Shown here one piece after another: positions 60,892-64,000 of a stretch of DNA of 64,000 bases. A program made the translations under genes and the position numbers. Under the pieces are notes generated by a model that was given only the letters and a program-made list of their open reading frames with translations, was not told the DNA's origin and made no database searches. Origin of the DNA: Lineus longissimus (lineage: Eukaryota > Nemertea > Pilidiophora > Heteronemertea > Lineidae); contig NC_088318.1 in the NCBI RefSeq assembly GCF_910592395.1, forward strand, positions 19,096,349 to 19,160,348, given 5' to 3'. The stretch's first letter is position 1. Each line of letters starts with the position of its first letter.

Positions 60892-63311
60892 CGTCGTCCG
60901 TTAGCAGGGCACGTTTCGTAACTGTTAGAGCTATTGAGTTGAAACTTGGTACACATGTACCCTTATGTAATGACACCTTGGAGACTAAGTTTCAATCCGA
61001 TTCGTTTTATGGTTTGGCCACCAGGGGGCCAAACGTTAAAAGTGAAAATATGCAATATCTCCCTTAATAGTAGTCGGGAAATTTTGAAAAAAATATGGTA
61101 GGTACTTCTAGCAAAGGTGCATCATATATCCTCCGGGTTTTTGATTTGACCTCCTTTTCAAGGTCACAGAGGTCAAATGGTGTAAATTGGCCGTTAGGAT
61201 GTAACGATGGCACGTTTCTAAACTGCAATGACTATTGATACCAAATTTGGTACACATTTACCTCTTAGTCAGGTGATCTCAGGGACCGAAGTTTGGTCCA
61301 ATATGATTCACCACTTGACCACCAGGGGGCAAAATCCAAAAACCTTAAAAATGTGATTATTCCTTAACTTCTTGCCCGATTGCCACCAATTTGATATCAT
61401 GGGTACATCTAACCACCATACAGTATATGTCACACAGGTTTTTAATTTGACCTTCTTGTCAAGGTCACAGAGGTCAAATGGCGTAAATTCGCTGTCAGGC
61501 CGTAACTATGGCAAGTTTCTTAACTGCAATGACTATTGATCACAAATTAAGTACACATGTACCCCTTGGTCAGGTGATCTCAGGTACCGAAGTTTGGTGC
61601 GATCTGATTTGCCGTTTGGCCTCCAGGGAGGGGGCCAAATCCTAAATTCTTCAAAATGCCATTATTCCTAGTAATGACTTGCCCGATTGGCACCAATTTT
61701 ATATCATAGGTACATCTAATTCTAACAACCATTCAATGTGTCACCCGGGTCTTCTTTGATTTGACCTACTTTTCAAGGTCACAGAGGTCGAATGTACTGT
61801 AAATTGGCCATTTTGGGGAAATTGTAATTGCTTGGACCTACATCAAACCTAACACTACATGACACAATACAATGCTCTTTATCCATCTTTCCTCCACATG
61901 AGGTGAGCACAATGGCCCTGGCCATTTCATTAAGGAAGCCAGTTCTGTTTTCGGTGTTTCACAGTACAATCTAACTTACACTATTCAAGATGGCCACTGC
62001 ATCATTATCACATTAGCAGTCAACTTTATTTGTGCGACAAACATGAGGTCTGCAAAATATCAATTAAAATGGACACCAAGACTTTGACATGGAATCCAAT
62101 TGCCAGTAAACTGTGAAGAAGTGTGCAACTCACATTATTATAGACAGCAACAGCCTCCTTGTCACACCAACAGTACGTGTGCGTGCGGCAGATATGGGGT
62201 CGCTCTCGACTATCAAGATCTGCTGTATCACTATAAGATAGGAAAAGGCTTATTGATTCCAATACACTTCACCAGGCAAATGTGGGGCGAGGGGTTAGCA
62301 TTCTCGAAAAGCCTTCATGGAACAGTGGTTATCAGCCGACTTCCCCTATTTGCAGGCATCAGACTTTTAACCGCTTAGCAAAGTATCTTAGTACAAAGGC
62401 ATTGTGACACAAGTGGATTCGTTCAGTCAAACATTTGGTGATTGGAACATTGTCTACCTTGTGTTATCAAAAGAGGTCAGGGCAGAAATGTCATCATCTG
62501 TGCAGTTGTTGTCAAGGACGGGCACAAATCGCACTTTGTAGCGATGTTTTAACAAGGGAGGATCGTAACGGCTTGCCAGGTCATCCATGGAGGTGAGAAG
62601 GTGGTCTTTCTGAAAAGATGATGCATAGTTATGCAACTTGGCATGTGAATAAGGTATGAAAGGAATTGATAAGGGGGGGGGGGGGGGTGCTTTTTCACGC
62701 CTGCCAGTGGTTATGGACAACCAACCAACCTGATATTGTGTCAGTTTCATTCCTTTGACTGTTCCATCGTCAACAATCCCAAGATAGACTGTACCTCCTT
62801 TCCCTGTGTTGAGGAAACCATTGATCGTCCTGAAAAAATAGGAGGACAACTCAATAGTGAAAAATATGGTAAACCAATCTGATGGGCTTGAGATGAATGC
62901 GGTAAACCAATCTGATGGGCTTGAGATGAATGCGGTAAACCAATCTGATTGGCTTGAGATGAATGTGTCATGAACGGATGATTGAAGGTTTGAGCCTGGC
63001 TGGTAGCTTTCTGAAGCTGCTAGCTAGCTACTAGTTGGACTCCGAGCATCTATATTCTAATGACTTTAGGTAAAGCATTATACTTTCTCTCACTCAGCAG
63101 CTTTTGTCCCATCAGTTTACCTGGAGACAGCTTTGCGGCTTCGTTTGTTTGATCCTGTGATAAAGGCCCAAGGAGGAAGCTCCTCCACTGCCATGTTGCG
63201 ATGGCCCTTAAACTCATGAGTCAGGTCCTCCTCAAATGGCACCACTGCCCCCTTGATGTAATATCGCTTCAACACCTTTCTCCTCTGATTGGTGGCACAT
63301 CCCGAGGCCAT
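59994..63311 (-). CDS. Schlafen-like AlbA_2 domain protein, 6 coding exons
   Basis: Minus-strand exons in order: 63311-63121, 62829-62730, 62609-62458, 62209-62134, 60449-60288, 60068-59994. They join in phase to 251 aa. The AlbA_2 core is visible as EEDLTHEFKGHRN, then RTINGFLNTGKGGTVYLGIV with DDGTVKG (about residues 64-90), then DDLASRYDPPL and the cysteine/histidine run HICRTHTYCWCD, and the end CYFRRQASVVAYTPQEI. This is the short, helicase-free type related to SLFNL1. Schlafen-fold relatives act as RNA endonucleases (SLFN13; the TOFU-1/2 pair in worm piRNA processing), but an activity here is unproven. ATG 63311 sits 17 bases after an acceptor (TTCCCTTCAG), so an upstream non-coding exon is likely. 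The exon 4 acceptor (GATAG) has a weak pyrimidine tract. Intron 4 hosts element copy C. Confidence 0.85.
60792..61931 (+). mobile_element. Core-repeat element copy C (HINE/pearl-like)
   Basis: Aligned base for base with copy A over its length, apart from a shorter (CGT)n tract (about 60845-60895) and scattered substitutions such as CAATCC for CGGTCC. It has the same subterminal GCTCACCTC/GAGGTGAGC pair and the 3' palindrome AATGGCC-CT-GGCCATT. It is inserted antisense to the Schlafen-like gene in its intron 4. The high identity to copy A, about 46 kb away, indicates recent activity. Confidence 0.8.
62867..62965. repeat. 33-bp tandem repeat, 3 copies
   Basis: Unit GGTAAACCAATCTGATGGGC followed by TTGAGATGAATGC. 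It lies in intron 1 of the Schlafen-like gene, 35 bases upstream of its second coding exon. Confidence 0.9.
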
Positions 63312-63552
63312 GATTAATCAATCTTACCCTGAAGGGAAAGAACAACAAGATATTAGACATTGTTGAGTATTTCTGAATCCTGGTGGTCTGATGTCAGTAT
63401 TATCACCTCGAATAACACTACAGATTTTTCGTTGGGAATGAACGTCATTTGATTTGTCGTCAATCAAGTTATCAACAAGGCGATATTTCATAATTATAAA
63501 TAAATACACCGAGCAGAGACGATCGAAAAAAAACTTTTATTTCATGAATGGT

Positions 63553-63735
63553 CTATATTGCCTTGGGCAGGCCAACAAATAGTAATTTAGCCCCACAGCA
63601 GGCAGCCTGTATGGCTTGTATGGTAAACTCCGGACCAACTAGGTCTGTCATGGTGTCGCCCCCTATTATCAGATTCTGTTGTGTTATCGCTGTTATTGCG
63701 ATCAACCATGAACCAATCATTTTCGGAACAGGCAC
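63553..63735 (-). other. Unassigned minus-strand frame followed by AATAAA
   Basis: A 60-codon frame (begins MPVPKMIGSWLIA, ends AKLLFVGLPKAI) stops at 63553 and is followed within about 20 bases by AATAAA on the same strand (63536-63541). It could be the last exon of a gene lying to the right, or part of the non-coding first exon of the Schlafen-like gene. I do not recognise the protein. A second frame on this strand is also open, which weakens the case. Confidence 0.2.
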
Positions 63736-63889
63736 CTCGCCCCTTTTGGGGACGAATTATTTGTCTAAATAATGGAGAAGTCGCTTCAGACATCCGGATC
63801 CTGACGTAATCAGTTACTCCGCCTCTCGATATTTTGTTCACGACGAAAGAGTATAAAAAACCTGTATCTCAAGATGGACATTATAGGTT

Positions 63890-63985
63890 CTACGTCCGTC
63901 CCCTAACCTCGCCTCGCCTCAAGTCGATTTGAAGCGAAACGACTGGGAGCGAAAGGTTAGGGAGTGAAACGACCGAGTATCTTCC
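63890..63985. other. Right edge of window: short inverted repeat
   Basis: CCCTAACCT (about 63901) and AGGTTAGGG (about 63955) are reverse complements with a GCGAAACGAC-rich stretch between. A cruciform or the end of another MITE is possible; the window stops too soon to tell. Confidence 0.3.
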
Positions 63986-64000
63986 CTAACAAATTACACG

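Overview
The window is eukaryotic nuclear DNA from a bilaterian invertebrate. It carries many-exon genes with GT-AG introns, roughly 1 kb spacing between exons, and dense dispersed repeats. Protein similarity is to animal families in general. One repeat family resembles the pearl/Helentron-derived elements described in marine molluscs, so I favour a marine spiralian (mollusc or relative), but the sequence alone does not settle the phylum.

Four genes can be modelled exon by exon with consistent splice phases. (1) 922-7312, plus: DENND11/LCHN, 9 coding exons, 446 aa. (2) 9886-42286, plus: a K-Cl cotransporter of the SLC12A4-7 type, 22 exons, 1076 aa, with a second possible first exon at 22330-22675 and a 20.7 kb first intron. 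(3) 46672-56805, plus: a syntrophin of beta/alpha type, 6 exons, 498 aa. (4) 63311-59994, minus: a small Schlafen-like AlbA_2 protein, 6 coding exons, 251 aa, convergent with the syntrophin. The genes do not form an operon-like system. The transporter and the syntrophin are both membrane-associated proteins, but nothing here shows that they act together.

The non-coding part is repeat-rich. It holds: three copies of a 1.1-1.9 kb element with subterminal inverted repeats, a (CGT)n tract, about 300-bp core units and a 3' hairpin; a Harbinger-like MITE directly upstream of DENND11, with a truncated relative directly upstream of the transporter; several smaller inverted-repeat MITEs; tRNA-derived SINE traces; and at least a dozen minisatellites with units of 14 to 66 bp, almost all intronic.

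The points most worth a second look are: three U12-type (minor spliceosome) introns in the transporter gene; a 57-bp tandem duplication that creates a second, in-frame splice donor in its large extracellular loop; two alternative first exons, only one of which has a SPAK/OSR1 docking motif; and the dispersed element, whose repeated core unit carries a CTCF-like core motif and a DR3-type nuclear-receptor half-site pair.
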